Origin: Flavobacteriaceae bacterium
GTDB lineage: Bacteria > Bacteroidota > Bacteroidia > Flavobacteriales > Flavobacteriaceae
NCBI GenBank assembly: GCA_024763015.1
Contig: JANTGO010000003.1
Span: forward strand, 1-35,822
DNA: 35,822 nucleotides
Direction of reading: 5' to 3'
Below, piece after piece: positions 8,002-18,553 of this stretch. The notes under the pieces are model-generated. The model ran no database searches. It was given only the letters and a program-made list of their open reading frames with translations, and was not told where the DNA came from. Within the stretch, counting starts at the first letter, position 1; every line of letters starts with the position of its first letter. The position numbers were made by a program, and so were the translations under genes.

Positions 8002-9552
8002 ATGAATTTTTCTGAAAAAGACACGCAATTTATTCAAAACTATGGTTTAAGCATTGACGAAGTAAATCGTCAAATCGCTATATTAAAAGAAGGACTTCCT
8101 GCTACCGAAGTTTTATCGGCTGCTACACCCCAAAATGGGATTGAAGTGTTGGACGAATCCGCACAAAAAGCACTTTTGCAAAGATTTGATACAGACAAAG
8201 ATAAATATGATTTACAAAAATTTGTGCCGGCGTCGGGTGCGGCAACTCGTATGTTTAAGGAATGGGTATTTTTTTATCACAATTATCAAGTCGGAAAAGA
8301 TTATTATGAACGATTTGTCAAAAAACACCAATTAACCACTTTTCCGGCGTACTTGGATGATTTTTTAAACGACTTGCCCGGTTATGCCTTTTATCAAGAT
8401 TTGATGGATGCGGTCAAAAGTGCCGATGAAAGCATCTTTCAAATGGATGAAAATGAGCAAGTTTGGCAATATATTCGCTATATCTTATCGGATGAAGGAT
8501 TGGGTTATGAAAAATTACCCAAAGCACTTTTAAAATTTCACCGCTATGGACAGAACGAACAAGTTACAGCATTAGAAGAGCATTTAAAAGAAGCAGAAGT
8601 TTATGCACAAGGGAAAAATGCAAAGGCAAAAGTGCACTTTACCATTTCGCCACAACACGAAGCAGCTTTTATAGATTTAACCAATCGGTTAAAGGAAAAA
8701 TATCAAGTGGAAATCACTTATTCATTTCAAAAACCCGAAACTGATACCTTGATGATTTATTCAGAAGATCAATCGGTGGTACGGGACGAAAACGACAATA
8801 TTGTCTTTCGTCCGGGCGGACATGGCGCCTTGATCGATAATATTCAGGATTTGGATGCTGATATCATTTTTGTAAAAAATATCGATAATGTACAAAAAGG
8901 GGATAAGCAGGAAGATACATTGTTATATAAAAAGATTTTGGCTGGTTATCTCATGCAATTAATGGAAAAGAATAAATTTTTCTTGGAAAAACTGCGAGAT
9001 GAAAAACCTATTCATGAAGAATTACAAGCCATTGTTGACTTTGCCAAAAATGAAATGAATATTAATTTTATCGAAGGCTTTGATACGTTAAACAATTCCG
9101 GTAAAAGACAGTATTTGGCTTACAAGCTCAACCGACCAATACGTGTAGCCGGAATGGTTAAAAACACAGGTGAACCCGGTGGCGGTCCTTTTTGGGCAAA
9201 AGATAAAAATGCTTTAAAATCCTTGCAAATTGTCGAAAAGGCACAGATAGATGTGTCAGATGCCGGACAGAACAAAATTTTAGCTTCGTCAACGCACTTT
9301 AATCCGGTTGATTTGGTTTTGAGCATCAAAGATTTTGAAGGAAATAAATTTGATTTAAAAGAATTTGTCAATGAAAATGCTGCTTTTTTAAACGAGAAAT
9401 CCTATAAAGGAAAAGAAGTAAAAGTATATGAACGACCGGGTTTATGGAACGGCGCGATGGATGATTGGAACACTGTTTTTGTCGAAGTGCCAATAAGCAC
9501 GTTTAGTCCTGTAAAAACAGTAGTGGACTTGTTAAAGCAAGCACATCAATAA
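8002..9552 (+). CDS. DUF4301 family protein
   Basis: FVPASGAATRMFKEW and RPGGHGALIDNIQDLDADIIFVKNIDNV, recalled as characteristic of this Bacteroidota family. Confidence 0.85.
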   Translation: MNFSEKDTQFIQNYGLSIDEVNRQIAILKEGLPATEVLSAATPQNGIEVLDESAQKALLQRFDTDKDKYDLQKFVPASGAATRMFKEWVFFYHNYQVGKDYYERFVKKHQLTTFPAYLDDFLNDLPGYAFYQDLMDAVKSADESIFQMDENEQVWQYIRYILSDEGLGYEKLPKALLKFHRYGQNEQVTALEEHLKEAEVYAQGKNAKAKVHFTISPQHEAAFIDLTNRLKEKYQVEITYSFQKPETDTLMIYSEDQSVVRDENDNIVFRPGGHGALIDNIQDLDADIIFVKNIDNVQKGDKQEDTLLYKKILAGYLMQLMEKNKFFLEKLRDEKPIHEELQAIVDFAKNEMNINFIEGFDTLNNSGKRQYLAYKLNRPIRVAGMVKNTGEPGGGPFWAKDKNALKSLQIVEKAQIDVSDAGQNKILASSTHFNPVDLVLSIKDFEGNKFDLKEFVNENAAFLNEKSYKGKEVKVYERPGLWNGAMDDWNTVFVEVPISTFSPVKTVVDLLKQAHQ

Positions 9553-9592
9553 AAGATTGTCACAGACATTAATAAATAGAAATTTAGAATAG

Positions 9593-10660
9593 ATGGAAAG
9601 AAATATAAATACGATTTTGGTTACAGGAGGTGCCGGATTTATTGGCTCACACGTATTGCGTTTGTTGGTCAACAAATATCCAAAAAAGCAGTTTGTCAAT
9701 TTGGACACTCTGACCTATGCCGGAAATCTAGAGAATATTAAAGATATTGCTTCATTGCCTAATTATCATTTTGAAAAAGCTGATATTAGAGATGTTGCAG
9801 AACTTGGCAAGTTGTTTGATAAATACCAATTTGACGGCGTCATTCATTTAGCGGCAGAATCGCATGTGGATCGTTCTATTGAAAATCCTTTGGCATTTGT
9901 AGAAACCAATGTTATAGGAACGGTAAACTTGTTAAATGCGGCTAAAAATCTGTGGAAAGATGATTTCTCAAACAAACTTTTCTACCATATTTCTACCGAT
10001 GAGGTTTACGGTTCTCTAGGGAAAACGGGTTTGTTTACAGAAGAAACAGCTTACGACCCGCATTCACCATATTCTGCCTCAAAAGCTGCTTCCGACCATT
10101 TTGTTCGTTCGTATTTTGACACCTATGACATGCCAACGATTATTTCAAATTGCTCAAACAATTATGGCCCTAATCAATTTCCTGAAAAACTAATTCCATT
10201 GTTTATCAACAACATAAAAAACAACAAATCCTTGCCGGTGTATGGCGATGGGCAATATACAAGAGATTGGTTGTACGTAATTGACCATGCGCGTGCCATT
10301 GATTTGATTTTTAGTAAAGGAGAATTGGGAGAAACCTATAATATTGGTGGCTTTAATGAATACACCAATATAGATTTAATACATCTCTTGTGCGATTTGA
10401 TGGATAAAAAATTAGGCAGAGAAAAAGGCAGTTCCCGTAAGTTGATAAAATTTGTAAAGGATCGTCCCGGACACGACAAACGTTACGCAATTGATGCGCA
10501 AAAAATTAACAAGGAACTTGGTTGGAAACCTTCTGTCAATTTTGAGCAAGGACTATCCGAAACGCTGGATTGGTATTTGGCAAACGAAACTTGGTTACAT
10601 AATATAACCTCAGGGAGTTATAAAGATTATTATAAGGAAATGTATAAGGAGCGTACTTAG
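9593..10660 (+). CDS. rfbB: dTDP-glucose 4,6-dehydratase
   Basis: TGGAGFIGSHVLR Rossmann motif; FYHISTDEVYGSLG; SPYSASKAASDHFVRSY; SNCSNNYGPNQFPEKLIPL. Confidence 0.96.
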   Translation: MERNINTILVTGGAGFIGSHVLRLLVNKYPKKQFVNLDTLTYAGNLENIKDIASLPNYHFEKADIRDVAELGKLFDKYQFDGVIHLAAESHVDRSIENPLAFVETNVIGTVNLLNAAKNLWKDDFSNKLFYHISTDEVYGSLGKTGLFTEETAYDPHSPYSASKAASDHFVRSYFDTYDMPTIISNCSNNYGPNQFPEKLIPLFINNIKNNKSLPVYGDGQYTRDWLYVIDHARAIDLIFSKGELGETYNIGGFNEYTNIDLIHLLCDLMDKKLGREKGSSRKLIKFVKDRPGHDKRYAIDAQKINKELGWKPSVNFEQGLSETLDWYLANETWLHNITSGSYKDYYKEMYKERT

Positions 10661-10679
10661 TGATTGCAAAAAGAAGAAA

Positions 10680-11306
10680 ATGAATTTCATTCAAAAAACT
10701 TTAGATAAGCATATAAAATCAGGCGGTGATTTACTTTACAAAAGTGAAAAGGAATATGAAATACTTGTCAAATATGTGAAAAGTAAAAATGGAGAAGAGC
10801 TTATTGAAGAAATCTCGAAAAGAATTGAGCTAAATGAATACTCCGGTATAGATGTAATCTATGAAATGTTTTATGATATAAAGAATGTAGAAAGATTTGG
10901 AGTCTTTTTTATTAAAGAATTCCAAAGAGGATTTCAAACTGCGAAAACTAAGAATAATCCAGATTCGATTTTGAGTTCACTTTTAGCTTTAGGTCCTGTT
11001 GATTTTAAAGACCCCGGAATTAGACATCAATTATTACGAATCTTTTTTGAGAATGTGAGTAGCAATAGAGAAGAAATTGTACACTATTCAATTAATTTTT
11101 TAAATCGGTGGTTCGAAGAAAAAGACTACTCCAAATTTGAAAGTGAATTAAGAAAAATAAAAGAAAATCTTAATCAGTCAAATTGGAAAATAAGATTTAT
11201 AGCATTCCAATTTTTGAAAAAATTCGAAGATAAATTGGAAAATATATCAATTGGCTTAGTAGATAAAATTAGAGGAAAAATAGGAAAACCATATTCCATA
11301 AAATAA
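10680..11306 (+). CDS. hypothetical protein, predicted all-helical (possible HEAT-like)
   Basis: 208-aa ORF 20 nt after rfbB; helix-rich, charged; family not recognised. Confidence 0.6.
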   Translation: MNFIQKTLDKHIKSGGDLLYKSEKEYEILVKYVKSKNGEELIEEISKRIELNEYSGIDVIYEMFYDIKNVERFGVFFIKEFQRGFQTAKTKNNPDSILSSLLALGPVDFKDPGIRHQLLRIFFENVSSNREEIVHYSINFLNRWFEEKDYSKFESELRKIKENLNQSNWKIRFIAFQFLKKFEDKLENISIGLVDKIRGKIGKPYSIK

Positions 11307-11493
11307 AAGGAACACTTGCACTAACAACAAGTATATGTTCTTGTAGCAAAACCTAATAACTACACATTCACGAGATTGTTCATACTATGAACGAAACAGA
11401 ATTTATAAACAAATTACTTTATTAATGATGAGATTTAAGTTGTTTGATAAAATTCAGCAGATGTATTTTTCTAATACTGGAGAATATAAATTA

Positions 11494-11669
11494 ATTTTTG
11501 CCGATAGATTCATGTATTTCAAGGAATTCGTAATGCAGTAGATGCATACTCAAAATTTAAGCAATAGTTTAAAATTGAGTTTAGGAAACGATTTAAACAA
11601 TAATATAATACCTTAAATATCAATAAAATACTTTTTTTCATTATTTGTGATGAATTTTTTGGGTCAAGT
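11494..11669. repeat. Degenerate intergenic repeat, copy A
   Basis: 11494-11548 aligns without gaps to 32160-32214 (about 46 of 53-55 positions identical by eye); weaker similarity continues (TAGGAAaCGATTtAAA; tgatgaattttttgggtcaag). Confidence 0.65.
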
Positions 11670-11721
11670 GCTTTGTTTTTTATAATATTGTAGAACTTTG
11701 TAATCACAAAATAACAATCCA

Positions 11722-14700
11722 ATGAAAAGAAAAGTTTTATTATCCATATTGACCATTTTTGGAATCTATTTTTTGTCTATAGCTCAAAAAAAATCAAAAG
11801 ACCCTATTAAGGCTGCTGTTAGCGGACTAAAGTTTAGAAGTATCGGTCCGGCTTTTTCATCCGGTAGAATTGCCGATTTTGCTGTAAACCCTGATAATCC
11901 TGCCATTTATTATGTAGCCACTGCCAGCGGACATATTTGGAAAACGATAAACAATGGCATCAGCTTTAAACCTATTTTTGAACATTATGGTGCTTATTCT
12001 ATTGGTTGTATTACAATGGATCCCAATAATCACAATGTTTTATGGGCAGGAACCGGTGAAAACAATCATCAACGCGCACTCGGCTACGGCAATGGGGTTT
12101 ACAAAACTTTAGACGGTGGTAAATCTTGGAAAAATATGGGTCTAAAAGATTCTCGTCAAATTGGGATGATTAATATCAACCCGAATAAAAGCAATGAAGT
12201 TTTGGTTGCAGCAGAAGGCTCTGTTTGGGGCCCCGGAGGGGATAGAGGTTTGTACAAAACGGAAGATGGTGGTAAAACTTGGAAAAAAGTCCTTGATATT
12301 AGTAAGGAAACAGGTGTGAATAATATTGTGCGCGACCCTTCCAATCCAAAAATAATGTATGCAACATCAGAGCAACGTAGGAGACATGTCTATACCAAAA
12401 TTGCTGGCGGTCCTGAATCAAATGTCTATAAATCTGAAGATGGGGGTAATACGTGGCGAAAAATTATGAAAGGATTGCCATCAGTAGACAGAGGCGGTAT
12501 GGGTATTGCCGTTTCGCCGGCTAATCCCAATGTGGTGTATTTGATTGTTGAAGCTGCCGAAAAAAAAGGTGGATTTTATCGCTCTACCGACAAAGGCGAA
12601 TCATGGACGAAAATGAGCAAGCATTCTGCCAGCGGACAATATTATAACGAAATTTATTGCGACCCGAAAGATGTTGACAAAGTATATTCAGTTGAAACTT
12701 ACAATTTTGTAACAAAAGATGGCGGTAAAACATGGCAACGAATGCCTGACCCGCAAAAACATGTCGATAACCATGCCTTATGGATCGATCCCAAACATAC
12801 CGACCACTTGTTATATGGAACCGATGGCGGTATTTATGTTACTTATGACGGCGGCAAAAGCTACAGACATGTATCAAATATGCCCAACGTTCAATTTTAC
12901 AGAGTTTATGTCGATAACGCCAAACCTTTTTACAATGTTTATGGCGGTACGCAAGACAACAATAGTTATGGTGGCCCTTCCAACAGCATTTGTGCCGACG
13001 GCGTATCCAAAGCAGATTGGGTTGTTAGCATTGGAGGAGATGGATTTTGGGGTGCAGTTGATCCGACAAATCCCAATATTGTTTACTCGGAATATCAATA
13101 TGGAAATCTATATCGTTTTGATAAAAAAAGCAAGGAGCGTATCAAAATTCAACCCATGCCGGGTAAGGACGAATTAACTTATCGGTGGAATTGGAATGCG
13201 CCCATGATCATTAGTCCACACAATCATAAACGCTTATATGTAGCGGCAAACAAAGTTTTTAAAAGCGATGATATGGGTAATTCTTGGCAAACAATCAGTT
13301 CGGATTTAACCGAACACATGGATAGAAATACGTGGAAAGTAATGGGCAAATTTTGGTCCGCCGATGCCGTTAAAAAAGATGTATCTACCTCGTTATATGG
13401 CACGATTGTTTCCTTGGACGAATCTCCTGTAAAAGAGGGCTTGCTCTATGTAGGAACCGATGATGGCGTGATACAAGTCAGTGAAGACGATGGAAAAACT
13501 TGGGAAAAATACAACAAGTTTCCTGATGTGCCGGCTTATACGTATGTAAGTGATATTTTTGCCGATAGATTTGATGAAAATACAGTTTATGCCAGCTTTG
13601 ATAATCGAAAACGCGATGATTTTAAACCTTATTTGCTAAAAAGTACAGACAAAGGAAAATCTTGGAAAAATATCAGTCATAATTTACCCGAAAACGGTAC
13701 GGTACACACTGTTTCACAAGATTTTGTAAAATCTAGTTTGCTGTTTGCAGGCACGGAGTTTAGCTTTTATTTTTCGATTGATGGAGGACAAAAATGGCAC
13801 AAGTTTAACAATGGAATGCCCGACATCGCTGTGCGGGATATTGCTATTCAAAAAAGAGAAAACGATATAATTTTGGCTACTTTTGGTCGTGGCTTTTATA
13901 TTCTAGATGATTACAGTCCCCTGCGACAAATAAATAATGATTTATTGGATAAAGAGGCCTATATTTTTCCGGTAAAAGATGCCCTGTCTTATGTTCAATC
14001 CGGACGAAAATACGGGCAAGGCGCTACGGATTATTTTGCCAAAAACAGACCTTATGGTGCTACGTTTACCTATTATCTCAAAGATGCACCGGTCTCGAGT
14101 ATTGCGGCTCGTCATAAGAAAGAAAAGGAATTGTTTAAAAAATCAGAAAAAATTCCACAACCCACTTGGAAGGAGATGGAGGATGAAAAACAAGAGGAAA
14201 CGGCTTATTTGCTTTTCACTATTTCAGATGCACAAGGCAATGTTGTTAAAAAAATGACAGCGCCTGCACGCAGGGGTGTTCACAGGATTACTTGGAATTT
14301 AAAAGCCGATAATCCTTTTTCGGTTAATCAAGATTTAAAGAAATTTAATCCCTTGAAAAAAGAAAGATTCGGAACACCTGTTACTCCTGGAATTTATACG
14401 CTAACGATGGGATTGTTTGAAAAAGCCAAGTATAAAAAATTGACAGACCCAGTTTCTTTCAAAGTAAATAAGTTGCAAAATAGTACTTTAGCATCCGAAA
14501 AACCGGAAGTTTTGGCAGGATATTTTAAAGTTTTGAGCAAAACGATTAAAAAAGTAGATGCGATAGGTAATTATGCTGATGAATTACAACAAAAATTAGC
14601 AGTTATGAAACAAACGGCCCTAAAAACACCTGCAGTAAAACCGGAAACTTTGGAAGAAATTCAAAAAATTGCCCAACAAGTTTCGGATTTGCGTTTCAAA

Positions 14701-14976
14701 CTCCACGGACTAAAAGCACGTGCAAGTTACGAGGAGATTCCACCGCATAAATTGCCTTTGCAAGTGCGTTTGAACGAAATAGCTTGGCGTCATATAGGCA
14801 GTACGGCAAGTATTACGCAAACAGAGAGAGATCAAATAAAAATTATTCAATCGGAAATTCCGGCATTAACCAAAGCGTTACAAAAAATTGCATTGGAACA
14901 ACTTCCAGTCATCGAAAAAAAATTACAGAAAGCCGATGCACCTTGGATTCAAGGTCAGTTGCCTGAAAATGAATAG
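11722..14976 (+). CDS. Secreted VPS10/sortilin-type beta-propeller (BNR/Asp-box repeat) protein, often annotated as glycosyl hydrolase
   Basis: Signal peptide; repeated Asp-box motifs (SGHIWKTINNGISFK, DGGKSWKNMG, EDGGKTWKKV, EDGGNTWRKI, TDKGESWTKM, DDGKTWEKY, STDKGKSWKNI); C-terminal extension. Confidence 0.92.
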   Translation: MKRKVLLSILTIFGIYFLSIAQKKSKDPIKAAVSGLKFRSIGPAFSSGRIADFAVNPDNPAIYYVATASGHIWKTINNGISFKPIFEHYGAYSIGCITMDPNNHNVLWAGTGENNHQRALGYGNGVYKTLDGGKSWKNMGLKDSRQIGMININPNKSNEVLVAAEGSVWGPGGDRGLYKTEDGGKTWKKVLDISKETGVNNIVRDPSNPKIMYATSEQRRRHVYTKIAGGPESNVYKSEDGGNTWRKIMKGLPSVDRGGMGIAVSPANPNVVYLIVEAAEKKGGFYRSTDKGESWTKMSKHSASGQYYNEIYCDPKDVDKVYSVETYNFVTKDGGKTWQRMPDPQKHVDNHALWIDPKHTDHLLYGTDGGIYVTYDGGKSYRHVSNMPNVQFYRVYVDNAKPFYNVYGGTQDNNSYGGPSNSICADGVSKADWVVSIGGDGFWGAVDPTNPNIVYSEYQYGNLYRFDKKSKERIKIQPMPGKDELTYRWNWNAPMIISPHNHKRLYVAANKVFKSDDMGNSWQTISSDLTEHMDRNTWKVMGKFWSADAVKKDVSTSLYGTIVSLDESPVKEGLLYVGTDDGVIQVSEDDGKTWEKYNKFPDVPAYTYVSDIFADRFDENTVYASFDNRKRDDFKPYLLKSTDKGKSWKNISHNLPENGTVHTVSQDFVKSSLLFAGTEFSFYFSIDGGQKWHKFNNGMPDIAVRDIAIQKRENDIILATFGRGFYILDDYSPLRQINNDLLDKEAYIFPVKDALSYVQSGRKYGQGATDYFAKNRPYGATFTYYLKDAPVSSIAARHKKEKELFKKSEKIPQPTWKEMEDEKQEETAYLLFTISDAQGNVVKKMTAPARRGVHRITWNLKADNPFSVNQDLKKFNPLKKERFGTPVTPGIYTLTMGLFEKAKYKKLTDPVSFKVNKLQNSTLASEKPEVLAGYFKVLSKTIKKVDAIGNYADELQQKLAVMKQTALKTPAVKPETLEEIQKIAQQVSDLRFKLHGLKARASYEEIPPHKLPLQVRLNEIAWRHIGSTASITQTERDQIKIIQSEIPALTKALQKIALEQLPVIEKKLQKADAPWIQGQLPENE

Positions 14977-15000
14977 TTTTGTTATAAGAGAAAGTATTAA

Positions 15001-15035
15001 AAAAGCTCGGAAATAATGTGTATTTCCGAGCTTTT
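15001..15035. terminator. Bidirectional terminator between convergent genes
   Basis: Perfect 15-bp arms aaaagctcggaaata/tatttccgagctttt with 5-nt loop. Confidence 0.9.
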
Positions 15036-15052
15036 CAGTTTGCCTTTATCTA

Positions 15053-16057
15053 TTATTCATTAGGTATATCAACTACAGACTTATCTTTGTCAACAGATAG
15101 ATAGGTTTTTCTTCCGAATATTAGAACGCGATTGTCCACAACATGACCGGCAGGAAAATCAAAAATAACGGGATATCCTTTGGTTTTTGTATGCTTTAAA
15201 ACCAATTCTTTGACCGTTTCACCTATAAATTCATCATCTTTTTTGACACTAGTACCACCAACAATAAGCCCTTTCAAATGATCGAAATATCCGGCATTTT
15301 TTAAGGCATACAACATACGGTCATACGAGTATGTGTATTCACCGACATCTTCCAAAAAAAGAATTTTTCCACGCGTGTCTAATTGGTATTTAGAGCCAAG
15401 CAGACTGACAAGCAATGAAATATTGCCACCTACTAAAACACCTGATCCATTGCCCGACAGGTTTAAACTATCCGAAGGGATTTGGTAATGCAAAGCTTTT
15501 CCTTCAAAAAAATCTTTAAGACTTTCTATGGCGGCTTTTCTGTCAGGATTGGGATGTGTTAAACTGATAGGCATAATGGCATGAGCCGATTGGTAGCCTT
15601 GTTTAAAAAGTACGTTGGTCAAAACCGTAATGTCTGAAAATCCAATAAGCCATTTTGGATGTCGTTTAAAACGACTAAAATCCAGATGGTCAATTATGCG
15701 AACACTGCCATAACCACCTCGTGCACACCAAATGGCTTTGATTTTGGGATTGTCCAAGGCGGCTTGCAAATCTTTACGCCTTTCAGCATCTGTGCCACCA
15801 AAAGTATAATGTTTTTTGTATAAATTAGTGACATATTTGGGCACATAACCCCATAATTTTAAGATGGAATCGGCTCGTTGCATATAGCTTTTTTCCTGTT
15901 TTACATCTCCGGCAGGAGCAATATATAAAATGCTATCTCCTTTTTTTAAAGCAGCGGGTGCTTCCCAGTGAGTAGGATGCAAAATAGTAATATGTTGGGT
16001 ACTTTTACAAGCGCTCAACAATATAAAAATGATGGGTAAAATTGCAATTTTTTTCAT
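15053..16057 (-). CDS. LD-carboxypeptidase (peptidase S66 family) with lipoprotein signal
   Basis: IIFILLSAC lipobox; KKGDSILYIAPAGDV; AIWCARGGYGSVRIIDHLDF; LIGFSDIT; FLEDVGEYTYSYDRML. Confidence 0.95.
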   Translation of the reverse strand: MKKIAILPIIFILLSACKSTQHITILHPTHWEAPAALKKGDSILYIAPAGDVKQEKSYMQRADSILKLWGYVPKYVTNLYKKHYTFGGTDAERRKDLQAALDNPKIKAIWCARGGYGSVRIIDHLDFSRFKRHPKWLIGFSDITVLTNVLFKQGYQSAHAIMPISLTHPNPDRKAAIESLKDFFEGKALHYQIPSDSLNLSGNGSGVLVGGNISLLVSLLGSKYQLDTRGKILFLEDVGEYTYSYDRMLYALKNAGYFDHLKGLIVGGTSVKKDDEFIGETVKELVLKHTKTKGYPVIFDFPAGHVVDNRVLIFGRKTYLSVDKDKSVVDIPNE

Positions 16058-16118
16058 ATAACAAATTTATAAATAAAAATGAATAATTTCTTTTTATTCC
16101 TTATGACTTTTTTATTTG

Positions 16119-16126
16119 TATTTTTG
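16119..16126 (+). promoter_or_regulatory. Bacteroidota-type -7 element candidate (TATTTTTG) upstream of metG
   Basis: TAnnTTTG match about 52 nt before the metG ATG. Confidence 0.3.
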
Positions 16127-16177
16127 CATTTTACTAATATATTGTCTGTTTTCTGACAGAAACTAAATATACATCAA

Positions 16178-18229
16178 ATGAATACGAAACAACGCTATAC
16201 AATCACTGCCGCTTTACCTTATACCAACGGACCTGTTCATATTGGGCATTTAGCGGGTGTTTATATTCCGGCAGATATTTTTACGAGATACCAAAAGGCA
16301 AAAGGCAACGATGCGATTTATATTTGTGGCTCGGACGAACACGGCGTACCGATAACCATTCGTGCTAAAAAAGAAGGGATTACGCCACAACAAGTAGTAG
16401 ATAAATATCATGCTATTATCAAAAAATCTTTTTCGGATTTCGGAATTGAATTTGATAATTATAGCCGTACTTCAGCACCCATTCATCACGAAACGGCTTC
16501 CGATTTTTTTAAGAAGTTATATGATGCGGATAAATTTATAGAAAAAACAGCCAAACAGTTGTATGATGCACAAGAACAACAATTCCTAGCAGATAGATTT
16601 GTTACGGGTACTTGCCCAAAATGTGGTTATGAACATGCTTATGGCGATCAATGCGAAAAATGTGGCACTTCTTTAAGCCCAATGGAATTGATTAATCCTG
16701 TTTCTACCATCTCCGGAAACAAACCGATTGTTAAGGAAACTAAACATTGGTATTTGCCTTTAAACGAATACGAAAAATGGCTTCGCGAATGGATATTAGA
16801 TGGGCATGCAAAGGATTGGAAACCCAATGTTCGTGGTCAGGTAAAATCTTGGTTAGACGACGGTTTACGTCCTAGAGCTGTAACCCGAGATTTGGATTGG
16901 GGCGTACCTGTTCCCGTCAAAGGTGCCGAAGGAAAAGTTTTGTATGTATGGTTTGATGCGCCTATCGGCTATATTTCGGCTACCAAAGAATGGGCAAGCA
17001 AGATGCAACAAGATTGGCGTCCTTATTGGCAAGATGCAGAAACAAAATTGGTGCATTTTATCGGAAAAGACAATATTGTTTTTCATACGATTATTTTTCC
17101 GGCAATGCTCAAAGCACACGGCGATTTTATCCTACCGGACAACGTGCCTGCTAATGAATTTCTTAATTTGGAAGGTGACAAAATTTCCACTTCGAGAAAC
17201 TGGGCTGTTTGGTTGCATGAATATCTAGAAGAATTTCCGGGAAAACAAGATGTATTAAGATATGTATTGACGGCTAACGCACCCGAAAACAAAGATAATG
17301 ACTTTACTTGGAAAGATTTTCAAGCCAGAAACAACAACGAATTGGTAGGAAATTTGGGGAACTTTATCAACAGGGTTTTGGTATTGACGCAAAAATATTA
17401 CAAGGGAATTGTGCCACAACCCGAAGCATTTACGGACGCAGACAAGGATATTTTAAAAGAAGTAAAAAATTATCCCAAAAGAATTGGTGATCTTATAGAG
17501 CGATATCGTTTTAGAGAAGCACTTTCTGAATATATGAATTTAGCCCGCTTGGGCAATAAATACTTGGCGGATGAGGAACCTTGGAAACAAGTAAAACAAG
17601 ATCCCGAACGCGTAAAAACGATTATGTTTGTGGCTTTGCAGATTGCAGCAGCTTTGTCGGTATTGGGTGAGGTGTTCTTGCCTTTTGCCGCTAAAAAACT
17701 GAAAAATATGCTCAACTTACAAGACATTTCTTGGGATGAAGTATCCCAAAAAGATGTATTAATAACTTCAGGACATCAAATCGAAAAACCTGAATTACTT
17801 TTTGAAAAAATTGATGATGAAACGGTTGAAAAACAGGTGCAAAAATTGTTTGATACCAAAAAGCAAAACGAAATCGATAATCAATCCATTGTGCCTCAAA
17901 AAGAGGAAATAGACTTTGACGATTTTATGAAAATGGATATTCGTACTGCTACGATTTTAACAGCTGAAAAAATGCCAAAAGCAAAAAAATTACTGGTATT
18001 AAAAGTAGATACGGGACTTGATACCCGTACCATTGTTTCGGGTATTGCCGAGCATTTTACACCGGAGGAAATTGTAGAAAAAAAAGTTTTGGTATTAGTC
18101 AATTTAAAACCTAGAAAATTACGCGGTGTAGAAAGTCAAGGTATGATTTTGATGACGGAAACAGCTGATGGAAAATTGGTCTTTGTCAAGCCTGATGACG
18201 AAGTGTCTAATGGCATGATAATCAGCTAA
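16178..18229 (+). CDS. metG: Methionine--tRNA ligase with C-terminal tRNA-binding (EMAP/Arc1p-like) domain
   Basis: [17 protein letters not shown] (HIGH); zinc knuckle [29 protein letters not shown] (KMSKS-like); C-terminal [34 protein letters not shown]. Confidence 0.98.
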   Translation: MNTKQRYTITAALPYTNGPVHIGHLAGVYIPADIFTRYQKAKGNDAIYICGSDEHGVPITIRAKKEGITPQQVVDKYHAIIKKSFSDFGIEFDNYSRTSAPIHHETASDFFKKLYDADKFIEKTAKQLYDAQEQQFLADRFVTGTCPKCGYEHAYGDQCEKCGTSLSPMELINPVSTISGNKPIVKETKHWYLPLNEYEKWLREWILDGHAKDWKPNVRGQVKSWLDDGLRPRAVTRDLDWGVPVPVKGAEGKVLYVWFDAPIGYISATKEWASKMQQDWRPYWQDAETKLVHFIGKDNIVFHTIIFPAMLKAHGDFILPDNVPANEFLNLEGDKISTSRNWAVWLHEYLEEFPGKQDVLRYVLTANAPENKDNDFTWKDFQARNNNELVGNLGNFINRVLVLTQKYYKGIVPQPEAFTDADKDILKEVKNYPKRIGDLIERYRFREALSEYMNLARLGNKYLADEEPWKQVKQDPERVKTIMFVALQIAAALSVLGEVFLPFAAKKLKNMLNLQDISWDEVSQKDVLITSGHQIEKPELLFEKIDDETVEKQVQKLFDTKKQNEIDNQSIVPQKEEIDFDDFMKMDIRTATILTAEKMPKAKKLLVLKVDTGLDTRTIVSGIAEHFTPEEIVEKKVLVLVNLKPRKLRGVESQGMILMTETADGKLVFVKPDDEVSNGMIIS

Positions 18230-18241
18230 GTATATAATAAT

Positions 18242-18550
18242 TTACTGTTGGTCAATGACATCCAATTCTGTGCCAAAAAACAACATTTTTGGATGAAATT
18301 TTTGATAAAGTTTGTCTAAAACGGGATAAAAATCCATATTGATAAACCGCTCTAATTCAGCTTTGCTTTTAGTCGTAAATTGGATGGAATAGGAGATGCC
18401 TTCCAATTCTTTTGATACAATTTTACTGGTCAAAGCAGATTGTACATACTTTGATTTTAATATCTCCGGAATAAAAAAAGCTTTGATATAAGACAACCAT
18501 TCGGTTTCAATTTCTATTTCGATGTTAAAAGTTATGTTGTAGATATACAT
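18242..18550 (-). CDS. DUF4286 family protein
   Basis: MYIYNITFNIEIEIETEWLSYIKAFFIPEIL...; last gene of the M23-GH3-DUF4286 cluster. Confidence 0.8.
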   Translation of the reverse strand: MYIYNITFNIEIEIETEWLSYIKAFFIPEILKSKYVQSALTSKIVSKELEGISYSIQFTTKSKAELERFINMDFYPVLDKLYQKFHPKMLFFGTELDVIDQQ

Positions 18551-18553
18551 AAG

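Noticed and set aside
11307-11493. Possible decayed gene between the 10680 ORF and copy A (short reading frame from atgaacgaaacagaatttataaac)
   Set aside because: Stops after about a dozen codons and no recognisable protein remnant could be read in the other frames.
12719-13177. 152-aa plus-strand ORF in another frame of the VPS10-type gene
   Set aside because: Overlaps the clearly coding 11722-14976 frame with repeated Asp-box motifs; the alternative translation shows no family features.
16865-17292. Several 69-101 aa ORFs on both strands inside metG
   Set aside because: Shadow ORFs of metG; no independent support.
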